Shown: positions 1-12,955 of the stretch, one piece after another
Numbering within the stretch: the first letter of the stretch is position 1
How the letters are laid out: every line of letters begins with the position of its first letter
Source of the DNA: Lophius americanus
Taxonomy: Eukaryota; Chordata; Actinopteri; Lophiiformes; Lophiidae
Length of the DNA stretch: 64,000 nucleotides
Reading direction: 5' to 3'
NCBI GenBank assembly: GCA_037951165.1
Contig: JBBDHG010000008.1
Span: 11,503,501 to 11,567,500 of the forward strand
The notes under the pieces: model-generated
Seen by the model: only the letters and a program-made list of their open reading frames with translations
What the model was told of the DNA's origin: nothing
Database searches by the model: none
Position numbers and translations under genes: made by a program

Positions 1-3000
1 AACCCAAGTCAGTATGTCTTCTCAAGTATTCTGGCATTTTGTTTCGACCACAATTGTGTTACATTCCTGCAGTTAATCCCCACAAGAAACATAAGACCTT
101 GCGGTATATTTGAAAACTTGATGCTGTCGGCTGGAGAAAAAAAAGCACAATCGTTACTCATGAAGAAGACAAGATTAAGCTTGGACAAGGCAAAGCTTTT
201 TCAGCATCCACTTACAGTTGCAGACAACATGTCATTATGTTGGTGATGTCAACATTTTTTAATTCTGTGGCTCCAATTTAAGGCCTCTGTTTACCTGAAA
301 ATGCTAAATTCCCAGAGCGTGTAATTTCTCTGGATGTATGAAACAGGTTGATATCATGTTTGGTTGGCTAGGTTATACTCTGGAGATCCAAAACCAATTC
401 TGACGGGGGATGTCCATTGAGGACCAGAATTAGTCCATCAAGGAGAGACATTATGCCGGGCCAAATTCTGAACTTCTACTGACAAACAGACGAGTTGTGA
501 ATGCATAAAGACTATATAATGACATCTATACAGCTTCAAAAAAAGAAACATTCTGCTTCCAAAGGAGAATTTCAAAGAGAGGTTTCATTCTGACAACCTC
601 CAGAAAACTTTCCATGGATCCAGAAAGCACTTATTTTTACGTCGGCTGGATGACTTTTTTGCGCGTTGGGAAAAATCAAGGATACTTGAAAAGGCGATTG
701 GCCAGTTGTCTGAACATGTGAAAGCAGGGAATAAGACCAAAGGAGAGTAGTGGTTGCCAGAGCAGCAACAGACCCTTTTTATTCAATTTCAACCATAAGT
801 CCAGTGAAAAGTTTTCTCAAAACTATTAGGAAATGTATGCGTACTAGACGGAAATGTTGGAAAGAAGCCCCACCTTTATCCACTCACCGAGTTTCATCAG
901 ATGAAGGCCTTATCACTTGAGGGAGTTACTGAACTCCTCTTTCAGTGAGAGCTCACACTGTTAGAAATAGAAAATGACCTTAAATCCAATAGTATTACAG
1001 CCTGGTCACACCGATAACTGCTTGTGCGGCTTGAGAACTTCGTATCCGTCAGGTTAAGTTCTTGTTTAGTAATAATTGTCTGCACCAAATGTGTTCTCAG
1101 AGTGTGACAAAAATGACTAGTTATTAGGTCTTATTTTTGTTTTTTTAGGATCAGAATTGAATAAACAAAAGGAAATAAATCTTCTGAATGTATGGAAAAT
1201 GAACTTCAATGTTGATCATGTCTATCTTTTTATTGGTTTAGTAATATAAACAATAAAGGTTTAAATTGAGAGCACTTTAAAAGCTTTTGATGGCCAACAT
1301 TGAAACATTTTGAAACACTACATCGGACCAATTGTTGTTGAATAAAGGCCGGGACATTTTTGGAGATAAGTATACGAACGTACCCCTAGTGTACGAAACA
1401 GACAACCAACTTTCTTAGAATCAATCCAATTCTTTCTCACAGTAAGGTCTATGGGGGCAATAAATAGTGAAAATCATGCATCAAAATTTATTTATGTTAT
1501 CTCGATAACATAAAGGATCTCCAGCACTGGACGCGGCCTGGACGATTGCATAATATCCCGAAATTTTTGGGAATATTATTTCCAACCATACAATTCATTT
1601 GATTTGTTTATCTAATTCCTGACAGCCCTAATGATAAGTGGTACTTGTAACTTGTGGTTGTCAAATTGTGCTAACAGTGGTTACCAGGCTATTGGGATAT
1701 AATTACAATCCAGCCCTCTGAGGCACAGTTATTAACTTCTGAGCCAAAAAAAGTGGAAAAAAAAGCCTCTATCAAGCAGTGTGACCAGTGAAGTTTACTC
1801 TTTACTTTTGATTTATATTCTACAGTATGCAGTTCGACAGATTCTTCTATCAGTGCTGTTTAACAAACTCAGATAGAAAACGTTCTGCTTCAGCAATTCA
1901 TTACACAGTAACGTCACATTTATTTTCCACTAGTCTGACTGGACCACATGAGGCCTTCCACCTGTCTGAAGACAGTTTATCTGGCCTGGGCAAATGTTAA
2001 GGTCGTGACCTGAGTAGTTTTTCCTTTAAAAATCTTTTTCTTCAATGCTCTTCTGTGTCGACAGAATGACACCGGCTATAGGCTGAGATGCCACCAGGAT
2101 TAGCAACAATAGCTTGTTTATGCGATGGATTCCTGCAGTGGATTTCCCCAAGTGCCACATTACTAGCAGGGGCTTGTGCAGGCCAAACCGCAGGTCTGTT
2201 CTGATGATATGAAACCAGCTAAAAAACTCAATGAGGCGAAAAATCCAGATTCTGGTTAAAAATCCAGATACTGCTTAGATTAGCCCATCTTTCTTCTCTG
2301 ATAACTGAAGGTACAGATGTGGGATGACAAGAATCATCTTTTATTCAAAGGGTCAATACAACAAGAATTAAGAAAAGGTCATGGTAATTTCAAATTGAAA
2401 GACGGCTTGGAATTTTTTTTAATGTCTGGTTAACTGCTTGACAAAGTTCGGACCTGTCACCAAGCCATCACAGTCGCCAAAGTGCTGAATTTCAGAAACT
2501 TCTAATCAAGTAGACTATTTGAGGACTTCATACTGATATCCTGCCCTAAAAATCTAAGTTAATTGAATTTTTTTCATGTGCATTCCTCTCAGTATTGCTT
2601 TCAGGTTATATAAATATGCTGCTGTCAAATTCTGTTACTCTATCTAAAGGCCGTTTTTTTTGTATTTTTTCTACCACAAGCTTTGTTTCAGGGCTCCAGA
2701 TAATTTCACAGATGTCTTTGCGGTGCTAGCGGGCATTCATGATGCCTCGCAGCAGCCAAACACCGTTCGGCTGTAAGCTCTAGGAAAGTATGAAAAGACG
2801 AAGAGAGAGGTAAAAACGAATTGTGGAAGAAAAGTCCCCTGACTAACCGCATTATAGTGAAAGAAGTCAACTGAATTGTTAGCGATGACATGTGTGCTGT
2901 GTGAACAACTTTCTCCCCAGTCTGATTCAAGGTTGACATACTGTAAGAGGAGACACGTGAGATGGTCTGTCCGCAACAGTAGCAAACACAATCGAGCGAT

Positions 3001-3424
3001 ACATAAACATAAACCGGTTCTGTGAGGATGTCATTAGATTTCTGTGAGAGAATATTATTCGTTTATTATACACGCCATAATTTCTTGTCTCCAACGAAAA
3101 AAGACATTGGCGACTTTCCTAAAGTGGACGGTCCTGTTGCTTCTAGAGTTCAAGGACCAAGAGACAGCACGTCTGTTTTAGATGTAGATTCAGGAATGTT
3201 GAGAATAAATACTAATTAGGATTCAACATTAAAGTTCCAGCACACCAGGTATATGATGTATTCAGAATGGTTGCAAGGTGAAACTATTTATGTCCCACTG
3301 TATTGGCGACAGTACACCAGCTGAAGCCTCCAGCACTGCTCAACAGTACCAAAGTAGACATTCTTAGGATCAAAAACCTCCAATAGTACCCTATCTAGCC
3401 ATGGTAAAGAATACATTATTATGA
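1..3424. other. Intergenic; no gene recognised
   Basis: Apart from the family A piece at 1322-1590, this is AT-rich unique-looking sequence. Open frames are short (below 90 codons), overlap in several frames and match nothing I know. Confidence 0.6.
1322..1590 (+). repeat. Family A interspersed repeat, 3' half
   Basis: The block ACATTTTTGGAGATAAGTAT, CCCCTAGTGTACGAAACAGA, AATCAATCCAATTCTTTCTC, AAGGTCTATGGGGGCAATAA, ATCTCGATAACATAAAGGAT and CTCCAGCACTGGACGCGG recurs in diverged form at 6585, 29907, 47560 and, inverted, at 51930, 53420 and 62850. It ends in a near-palindrome, AATATCCCGAAATTTTTGGG. I do not recognise the family and see no coding capacity. Confidence 0.7.
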
Positions 3425-3920
3425 CGGCACGTCATGAGGTCATGCCATAACATCGCCAAAATGTTATCTCTAGGGTTTGCCATAACCTAACTACGGGTCG
3501 AATTTCATGCAAATCCATCCATTAATTTTTATGTAATCTTTCTTACCAGAAACTCTGTTATGTAATCTTTCTTACCAGAATCTTTCTCAAAGATATCCTC
3601 TAACAAGGCACCACAGTAAAAGCTGAGGCCATGACGTAACTTCACCAAAATCTAATCATCTTTAGGATATGCCAAAAACCTACTCCTTGGTAAAATCTCA
3701 TGCAAATCTGTCCATTAATTTTTGAGTTATTGCCAAAAACTCTAAGGGAACTATCTCGCAATGTTAAGAAAAATGTGCAATGACATCACATTGTGAGGTC
3801 ATGCCGCAACGTCACCAAAGTTTAAGCATCTCTGGGATATGCCTTGACCTACTTATGGGAAACACTCAATGAAGATAAATCCATTATTTTTTTCCCCTAT
3901 TCTTGCTAACAAACAAACGG
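3425..3920 (+). repeat. Family B: three tandem monomers of about 170 bp
   Basis: The phrase GAGGTCATGCCATAACATCG recurs as GAGGCCATGACGTAACTTCA and GAGGTCATGCCGCAACGTCA, starting at 3436, 3625 and 3795. Each is followed by CACCAAAAT, GG.ATATGCC, CTCATGCAAAT and CCATTAATTTTT. The first monomer also carries a 29-bp internal duplication (TTATGTAATCTTTCTTACCA at 3529 and 3558). There is no coding capacity and the family is unrecognised. Confidence 0.7.
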
Positions 3921-4059
3921 AACGTAAAAAATATATAACCTCCTTGACTACGTAGAGATGAATAAATGGCACCCCTCAGAATAGCACACATTTTCAAATA
4001 ATCACTGTTTCAACTCTTATAACTTTAGGAGTATATCTTAGTGTTTTCCCAAAAAAACT

Positions 4060-4480
4060 GCTGCAGAGCCAAAAACTAAAGAGTCGGCTTGAGCATGATC
4101 CAAACCATGCTGATACGACAGATGTTCTGGAATGCTGTTCTGTGGAGAGATGAAACAAAACTGGAACATTTGGCGGCCTATGGCTCAGCGGTATGTCTGC
4201 ATGAGGAAGAATGTGGATTCTTCCTACAGAGAAGCATGGCTGTGGCTCGATGATGATCTGGGGCTGCTTCAGTGTGTAGAGGCTAAGATGGATTCCATCA
4301 AGTGTCAGGTAATCTTCGGAAAAATTGTCTCAGAGACCAACGCTTGGATATCACTTGATTCTCTAAGAATAACAATTGTAGCTGGATGCAAGGCTACAGT
4401 GGGTAGAACTTTCCTTAGGTTTTTCAGAAGGTCTTTTGTTCAGTCTCCAGCTTCTGTTGTCTATGTGCAAACTGTCCTTT
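4060..4480 (+). pseudogene. Tc1/mariner transposase relic
   Basis: Plus-strand translation at 4125-4169 reads FWNAVLWRDETKLEH, matching the FW..VLWSDE(T/S)K block of Tc1 transposases that holds a catalytic Asp. At 4232-4273 a different frame reads KHGCGSMMIWGCFS, matching the KHGGGSIMLWGCFS block. The frame change between the blocks, the lost downstream catalytic region and the absence of terminal repeats show a dead fragment. Confidence 0.8.
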
Positions 4481-5527
4481 AGCAATCTACTGAAACCAGT
4501 TTACTCCCAATACTTGTTTCATTAGTGTGTTACTGCAGTCAGCAGGTGGCGGTGTAATGTAATGCTGTCGGGAGGCTTTGCTACATAACGGTCGAAATGA
4601 CTCGCCATAGTTGAAGGAAACGTGAATTCTATTCACTACCACAAAATTCTGAAGGAGAATGTCATGTCATCAGTCTCTGAATTTACCTGAGATCCATTAG
4701 ATGCCAGTATGTTATATCCGATAATGCTGACAAAACCCCCATTGTGGCTGCACAAAAGCAATTCTGCAAAGAATCATGGGCCCAAATTCCCCCACAGTAA
4801 TGTCAGAGACGGATCTTCCTTTTTCAACAGTTTAGGGAGCAGTTGATTCTGCTAAAGGGCTTACTACTAGATACGGAGTTTGAGGGGTAAATATTTTGTT
4901 CATGCTGGTAATGTAGGTATTTGAAAAAATGTTAAGCTTCATTCAGTAAAACTATGAGTGTTTAATTTTAGGCTATGCAGATGATGAAAAGATGCGACAC
5001 AGTTTAGCATGAGAAACACAGAACAGTTGAAGAAATGAGAAAAGGGTATATATTTTTTTCCTACCACGTATACGCTCTTGATATCTAACCAATATTTACC
5101 TTTCCGTGTTTTTTCTCACTTTTAGAGTAGTTGTGACATCAAAGATAGAACCGCCCTCTTAAACGTCAGGGAAAACATGGAAAGCTGTTTGGCATCTTTG
5201 AACATTCTTCACAAGCAGCTATAACAGTTTCCTCAAGGTGTCACAGCAAAGTGAGTCAAACATAAGTAATACTCTCCTCTTCCTTTTTTTTTTAGTCGTA
5301 CAATTTTTGCCCAAGTTAACCTGTCTGTTCATGTTAGACGTCAGCGTACAGTTCAGAGGACGCGCCCAGTGGGAGAGCCCCTACCACAACAGAGTTCTGC
5401 CTTTGAAAGGATTTGAAACAGTTGAGATGACCCAGAGGGGGCAGGAAGTAGAATAGTGATGGCAGTGCTCTTTAACACCGTAATCTTATTGTCAATTTCA
5501 AGGATTAACGTTCCTTCATCACAGTTA

Positions 5528-5542
5528 ATGTTTGTGTGCGTG

Positions 5543-5583
<41 letters not shown>

Positions 5584-5604
5584 GTGTGTCTGTGTGTGTG
5601 TGTG
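5528..5604. repeat. (TG)n microsatellite
   Basis: About 75 bp of mostly alternating TG, interrupted by a few C and GG. Apparent open frames in it encode only repeat dipeptides. Confidence 0.95.
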
Positions 5605-5969
5605 GGTAAAGGGTGGGCAGAGGTGCAGAGGCCAAGGGACATGTCGGCAGTTAATGGTTGAGACATAACAATGAGGGGCTGAGAATAAATTAAAGGTCAT
5701 TTCTTTAAGAGCTTTGACAGCACCTATTGGTGTGCAGGACAATATATTTGACCAACAATAGTCTGGGAGCAGGAAGGAGCCGAGGAGCCAAATATAGCAT
5801 CCGAGGGCAGGTTATGACCCTGCAGGAAGTTCTTCATTTTACTTCACTTCACTGGAGGTACAGGGAGTGATGAGAAAGTATTTTCAGATGTCTTATGCAC
5901 CTCATTAATGCATTTTGGAGTCTCAGCTTTAATTCTGTTTTTTTTTTGTTATTTTCATATTATTTAGTG

Positions 5970-5973
<4 letters not shown>

Positions 5974-6031
<58 letters not shown>
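5974..6031. repeat. (AT)n microsatellite
   Basis: Near-perfect alternating TA over about 57 bp, flanked by T-rich sequence. Confidence 0.97.
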
Positions 6032-6033
<2 letters not shown>

Positions 6034-6584
6034 GTGTTTTTTTTTCACACCACAGTTAATGAATTATTTTAGAATAATTTCTAATGAAATTATAGAAAAT
6101 GTCTGAGTTTTAAAGAAAGTCATAAAATTATTCCTGATTTCATCCTTCTTTCTGGGACTGCACTCAGTTTGAAGCACCGTCTTCAGATTGTGCAAGTTTT
6201 AAATGGGCTCTCGCCTCATCCATGCCTCACCCGCATACAGTTATGGTTTGTTTTAATCCTTTCACAAGTTTTTGTGTAAAATGATTAAAAATGCCCTTTC
6301 GCAAAAAGTTAAAGAATATTATCAACAATTTGTTTCACTGCAAAAATGAAATGGGTTCTTTCTCCAGTGTAATGTAAAGTACTGTTCGCCTATAAATGGC
6401 ACCTCGCTAAATTAACATAGAATGACTGCATAAATACTATTTCATTTAGTCTGAATTCTATGCAAAAAAATTAAAAGTTAAATATTTGTAATCCATTACA
6501 AGAAGAGATTTTGTCCGACAATCACTGTTTTTTGGAAGAAGCTCTCTAAATTAGTAAAATATGAAGTTTATGATTAAAATCTGA

Positions 6585-6832
6585 TGTACACAAAATAGAT
6601 CTCCTAAAGTCAATTCATATGCACCCATGGACTAAATCAGACCGATGGTTGATAACTTTTGATAACCATTTGGACCGAATACTCCTAATGTTGGAACTAT
6701 ACAACAACCTTTTTTCCAAAATCAATCCAGTTCTTCTTTACACTAAAATTTTAATCATGCTAACAGGAATGATCTACGGTGGTCGCGGCGATGACGATTC
6801 CATAATATTCCCGACTTTTTGGGAATGACATA
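6585..6832 (+). repeat. Family A interspersed repeat
   Basis: ATAGATCTCCTAAAGTCAAT, TCATATGCACCCATGGACTA, AATCAATCCAGTTCTTCTTT, ATGATCTACGGTGGTCGCGG and CATAATATTCCCGACTTTTT follow the same order as the other family A copies. It is directly followed by the hairpin at 6841-6928. Confidence 0.7.
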
Positions 6833-6840
6833 TAAATGCT

Positions 6841-6928
6841 TTGTGTCACTCTATCCATCCATCCATTACATTGTGCAGTTATACCCTTTACGATAGATGG
6901 ACGGATGAACGGACAGAGTGACAAAAAG
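6841..6928. repeat. Imperfect long hairpin next to family A
   Basis: TTGTGTCACTCTATCCATCC (and ATCCATTA) is mirrored by GATGGACGGATGAACGGACA with GAGTGACAAA, giving arms of about 28-30 bp with a few mismatches around a loop of about 28 bp. It may be the terminus of the adjacent family A copy. Confidence 0.7.
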
Positions 6929-9900
6929 GGAATAAGATAATTGATTCATATGACTTAAAATCTTATATACATAAAGGACAAAGTAATATTTCTTTTTTTT
7001 TCAATTAACTACATATTTTGGAAAAATTAGAGTTACTAAGGCCCCTATTTTAGTTTTTAACAACAAATTTTCAGCATTTCAGGTCCCGAAAAACATTATT
7101 GTCGTGTGACCTGTCAAAAAGCAACTTGGAGTTACTGTTTCATATGAAAACTATGTTCACAGCAAACAAGAAGCAAACTTTGCATGGGGTGTTATTACTT
7201 ACAAGGACCAATGAAGGTGAAAAGGGCACAAATTCACAACTAATAATGCTAAACACATGGCCTGAATGATGGGAATAATGCTAATTTCACACATTTTAGA
7301 ATAATCGGTTTATATAGTAGACAGTATGAGATAAAGTATACTGTACAGGGTGTAATATTGGGTTGAACAGAATATGACAGAAATATTTTGTCAGATTCAA
7401 AGTGAAGGCAAAGCTGCTGAACTTCACACACACAAATTTGCAACATGGAATAACTTGATTTGTATTATTGGTGAAGAAGAAATTAGTTCGACATGGTGGC
7501 ACGAAAGCGAGAATCGAGATTCTCCTGATAGCATGTTTCCTCAGTAGATGATTGATGTGGATGTGGAGGTCAAGCTTATCATAGCTACAAGTGTGTGTGT
7601 GAATAATACTGTAACCCCATTCAAGGCTCCATGGAGATCTATTTTTTACAATAAATCTGTTACTTCCAAATCAAACACAAAGCAGAGTTTTGTTTACTTT
7701 GGTCAGGGTTGAAAGTGACAGGAAGTGCCGAGGGACGTGTATAACCTCAAATGATCCTGCGGTGAAATAGGCAAGAATACAGCAAGTCAGATAAATGTAT
7801 AAAAGACACTTGTGTAAATATTCAGTTTTAGAAACCTGAAAAGGAAGTCCATTAAAAAATATTAGTCTTTTGGTTACTTTACATAACCTGTGTAGCTTTC
7901 AAACCTCATGCAGCCAAGGTAAGCTACTTAGAGCCCATAAACAAGTTAGCAGTCACTTTATTTACTGGAGCTCACTTTTACATTGCTACATGATTGAGTT
8001 CTCGTTTTGTCCAGCAGAACTGCATACATGTCAGCAGCTCAGCAGAACCGGCTGGGTTCTAACTGTGACATAAAAGCTGGGTTTATTAAATTAAGGAGGG
8101 ATTGCCAAAAATGGTGAAATATCAGCCCTTTGTGAAGCGGCGAGTCGTTCAGGTGGAATAATTTCATTTTAGATAAGTCTCTGGAACGTATTAGTAACAC
8201 GGAGGGTAAAGAAATAGAGCAAAGCCTCCATTACACAGGACTTGTTTTTGTACTTTAATGGTAGCCATTGTTTCAGGGGGCCCAGTAGGGGCTGGGAAAC
8301 GATTGGCCTGTCTTTGTAACAGCTGACTAGCGATGATGAACGTCAGAAAGATGAAAGAGGAGGGGTCTGTTTTTGTCCTCAGACGAACAGGTGGGAGCAT
8401 TAACCGCAGTTGGCAGGTTGTGCTAACAAGCTGGCGGCGTTTGGAGGCTCTCTGGGACGTGTGTTTCGGCACTGTGGCTAATTAATCACAGGATACTGAC
8501 ACAGTTAAAACCAGGCAAATGACTGCGCTTCTCCAGGAACACAGAAATAAATGGGTGTAGGCTCCCTAATTGATTCCTCATTTTTTACAGACTTCAAAAG
8601 GAAAGAAAGGAGTTTTCATCAGATAGGGGTTTTGGGTGATTCCGATTTTATCAGCCCTATTAAAAGATGTTATATTTACTCCTAGAGGAACAGAGATTCT
8701 CTCCTTGACAACACTGGGAAGATAATGACCTTATGGAAATAATAGCCAGATAGTAAACTCCCCCCAGGGTTGATAATCATGCAGACGCTCTTTCATGTCA
8801 TTGGGTTTGTTATATCTTAGCATCTCAGCAAATCTTTGGAAAGCGAGAGGTAGAAAAAAAACAAAGATGAGTCTCATATTACTTATCAAATTCCCACTTT
8901 ATTAATATTAATGTCCGCCACGGCAAACATCTGTCATCCATTCTCATTATTTACTCAGAGAGATTCAAAACCAAACAAATGCTGTTGTGTAGACACACAG
9001 ATTGGATGTCAGATTTAGTCTCGCATGTATGTATTGCATGTCATGAGTCAGCACTTTTATTTAGAAAGCAGGGCTTTTATCGGACAGAAGATACATCTCG
9101 GGATGGTGTCGGAGATACAGTCGCCACAGTGTTTATGTGGTCTTTAATATGCAGTTTGTTTATAGGGATTCGATTACCCCGCTGAGTTTTCACAAATCAT
9201 CCGTCTTCGCTGATGCCAGACTAAAATCAGTATCTTTATTTTGTGGAGATCCCGCTGGGGGTCCAGTCCACATGAATCATCCTTATTATAAAAGAACTCT
9301 TTTAACATTTGGAGTTGAGAAACTTTCAGGCTGCAAGGGCATGATTAATGATTAAGAAGGGAAAACTTCTCATCTTTGAAGCTCTCGGAGACATCAAAGC
9401 TATTTAGCTTATTGTTAAACTTAGCTGCGCTGAAGGATATGAACTTAAAGTGATTGGAGAGAGTTTTTCATCGAATGTGGGCAAGGAGAAACTGGCTGGT
9501 GAACTTGAAGCGAACTTGAAGCTCTCAAGAATGTGTGTCATTTAGGGTATATTTACACTTTGTATGTATATTCAGTTTGGTTTTAATGGAGTGCGACATT
9601 GAATTGACCGTAAAAATGTTTATGGTCACATAAACAGTAGACCCTAACGTTTTCCCCAGGTTAACGTTGAAAGTCAGCTAAACCTTAAACGATGCCCATA
9701 ATAATGATATGGCATATACAAAAATAATGTATGCTAGAATATATGCCTAAACTGCAGAAACTAGAGTGGAAGAGCTTGACATATTGTTCCGTTTTACATC
9801 ATTTTTTTGTATTGTTGGATTGAATTGACTGGGTGGAATGTATTCACCGAGAAATCGCAACAATAAATCCCTTTAAACTAGCGCATGATTCACAACACTA

Positions 9901-10299
9901 ACTTTTTTTTAATACAAAACATTCAAAGTGTGAGATGATTCAAAATCCCTGCCTGTCAGGAACCCCCTTTTGGACCTAAATAAGCCAGAATTTGCTTTTA
10001 TTTCCAAACATTTAATCTAAAAGGGTGGACAGAGAGCTGCAGTCGTTGGGTCAGCATTTTCTTTACAATTTCGAATTAATGTGAACATTTCTTAATTCAA
10101 CAACAGCAACATGTATTTAACACAGTGATGATGCGTTGGGAAAATTTAGAATTGTATAAGGTATTTTAACAGCTGGAGAGATTAAGGTCCAGTGGGGTAC
10201 ATTCTGTTTTTTATACAAAAACAACACTGTTTTCTGGTTTTTCTGATATGGTGGCCACTAATTCAACTTTAACTTAAGACTTATGATAGTTGGAGATCA
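6929..10299. other. Intergenic; possible conserved non-coding block at 8200-8960
   Basis: No coding or transposon similarity was recognised. The 8200-8960 part is less repetitive than its surroundings and rich in short homeobox-like words (see findings). Confidence 0.55.
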
Positions 10300-11105
10300 G
10301 TCACTGGCATCCCTGAGGTGGAGTAGTGTCCCACTTTTCATTGCAGAACTGCTTAAGTACAGCCAAATTGGAACATTTGTGAGAATTTAGTAGTCTTTTC
10401 GCCCCCCATGTCCAGATCTTTGACCATGCCACTATAAAACTCCTATAGAACCTTGAAGAGGTGGACTTCCTCTTCTCCATGGGATGATGATTGTTTTGCA
10501 ACATGACCCGGTTGACCTTCAGATTCAACTCTGAGATTAATCACTTGATATTTTTATTCAGAATCTTCTGGTAGAGAGTATAACTCAAGGTTTATCTCAA
10601 GTGTGGAGAGACGTACTGGCCCTGAAGAAGCAAAGCATCCCACATCGTACAATCCAAGCTCCGTGCTTAACGACGTTCTTGAGGAATGCTGTGTCTTTGC
10701 TGTTGAACGTTGTTTGGTTAACATCAGATGTAACAGGACTCCTGTCTTCAAACAGTTTAACCTTTGACAAATCAGCCCATAGAAAATTCTCCAAAAGCTG
10801 CTAGTATCGTCAAGGTATGGCAAAAGTTAAGCAAGCCTTAAGGTTCTTCTGGGTCAGAAAAGATTTTCACCTTGCCCCTCTACCATGGGTGTCATTTATG
10901 CCCAGTGTCTTTCTTATGGTAGGGACTTGAATGCCTATCTGAGGTCGGCAGTTCCGTGATTGTTTGAAACTTTTCTCACTTGTTTTTAAGCCTCTTGCTG
11001 TGCTCTTCGAAGAATTTAAGAAGGCCAACTAGTCCTTCAGAGCTCAATATTGTTCCATATCTCCTCCATTTTCTGATATGGGGTCTCAGTGTGTGCTCCC
11101 AGAAC
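10300..11105 (-). pseudogene. Tc1/mariner transposase pseudogene, frameshifted
   Basis: Minus-strand translation gives Tc1 blocks in order but spread over three frames: PYLDDTSSFWRIF; FLWADLSKVKLF; VVKHGAWIVRCGMLCFF; ASSGPVRLSTLEINLELYS; VMLQNNHHP; and SNLAVLKQFCNEKW near the C-terminal end. The order matches a full transposase from about the middle to the end. The first part (about 11105-10830) still shows short matches but has several stops. The QNNHHP block corresponds to QQDNDPKH, so a catalytic Asp has been replaced. Confidence 0.82.
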
Positions 11106-11259
11106 CTGAGAAATAAGAAATAAATCCTCTCAGACCCATGTGTTTCAATCAATTTCGTCCTCCTCCCCTCTGGAATTTATTTTCACTTTGGACCATTATG
11201 CCGCTGGTTAGACCTACAAGCCAACTTCCTGCTTCTGAAATGGTCATATATTTCAGAAG

Positions 11260-11442
<183 letters not shown>

Positions 11443-12720
11443 AATATTCTATGGGGTCAAATATCCAATGACAAGTTGCCTTTATTTCTAACTCAAATTT
11501 GCATGAAATGCACCCAATAATACAAGAAATAAGGAGGGAGTCAAATTATTTATACATAACATTAGAACAATGTTATGACTGCCTTTATGTAGTGAAAAAT
11601 ATCTTTAGAGAAGCACATATTTCGGTATAGTTGCTTTTGTTTTCTACTTTTAACTTCCAATGATACTCAGCAACCTTTCTGCCCTGGACTCTGAAAACGA
11701 ATGTCAGAACACTGTAAAATGAAACCAGTGGTGTAGGTACGTTAAAAACAAAAAACAATACGTAAGTTTGCTCAAACAGTCAAAGTTGGAGGTGTCTGTG
11801 GAAGCTGGGCGAATTTGGCTCCGGACGCTCAAGCCTCACAAAAGGTAAACCATGACATTTTATGTTCATCCATTTTCTCAAATGGTACAAAGTTAAATTG
11901 GTGCAATATTTAATTGCAATCAAGTAAATTGCCACAAATATCATGATGCATTTCAAAATTTGAAAAAGCAGGCCCAAGGACTGTTTAGCAATCTGCTTCA
12001 ATCCTGATTTACATTTTAAGTTGAATAATGAATTAGTCTCAAGCCTCTTGCTCATATGTCCTCATGACAGATTTGACTCCATGTTTAGTTTTGAACTTTG
12101 TGAATCCGGACAGATTCAGCCTCCTAAACCTTTGGACTCCTGCAATCATAGCTCGTATTCTTGTTTAGTCTCACACAAAGTCAATTGATCTTCTCCGAAA
12201 ACCACAATAACTAACAACAGCTTCCATTTAGTGTTTATTTTGTATCCACATGGTGCCCACAATCATCTGCACTGACACTGGAATGTGTTTTTAATCCAAA
12301 CAAATGTGTCCTTCTGATGAAAGTGACATTCATAATGTTGGTCTTTTGGTGGTTCAAAGGCTACGGAAGTGGGATTGTGCCTCAGATATCAGTGGTCAGA
12401 AACCTCCGATCAACCACTGAAAGTTCCCAGTATGATATATCTCTGACCCCCCCTTAATCAAAGAGTCATATTTGTTTACCTTGCTATCCATGTCTGTGTA
12501 AGGTTTGAATAGCCACCAAGTACAGAGCAATTTAAAGCTTGATCTTCTTCCCAAATTTTGGGCTCCGAAGTATAGAGTTCAAAGAAGAGCATACAATTAT
12601 AAATGCAGTATTGAAAACCCACATAAACAAGTTACGTTGCTGGTCTCAGAAGCCAAAACTACCCTGACAACAATTATCCTTAATGTTTAACTCTAAAGAG
12701 CGGTCCCCCCCAACTTGAAG

Positions 12721-12746
12721 GTCAATCAATCGATCAATCGATCAAC
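12721..12746. repeat. Short (ATCA/ATCG)n repeat
   Basis: GTCAATCAATCGATCAATCG plus ATCAACC: five tetramer units. Confidence 0.85.
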
Positions 12747-12839
12747 CATATTTGAATTATTAATTTACTCAGAGTGCTTTCCAAACCAAACCCTTTATTC
12801 ATTTAGGACAAAAAACAGTTCTTCGGTCATAACTAAACA

Positions 12840-12955
12840 TTTTATTTTAGGAGTCCAATCAGGGGGATTTCTTGACCAATGCAGGGCTTTCAGGACTTTT
12901 TGGGGATATACCCTTGATGTAAGGGATGACTTTGTAGGCCTAGTTTCACAATGTA
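12840..12955 (-). repeat. Family A end fragment
   Basis: GTCCAATCAGGGGGATTTCT, TTCAGGACTTTTTGGGGATA and TACCCTTGATGTAAGGGATG match the block that ends the inverted copies at 52440-52535 and 63160-63255. Only this end is present. Confidence 0.55.

Larger units (their letters stand above)
4481..6584. other. Intergenic between Tc1 relic and family A
   Basis: It holds the TG and AT microsatellites listed separately. The rest is unique-looking, with no exon signature I trust. Confidence 0.6.

Noticed and set aside
4132..4482. 116-codon plus-strand frame
   Set aside because: The wrong frame over a Tc1 transposase relic. The recognisable transposase blocks are in other frames.
5353..5742. 129-codon minus-strand frame with His-Thr repeats
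   Set aside because: A translation of the TG/CA microsatellite with unrelated flanks.
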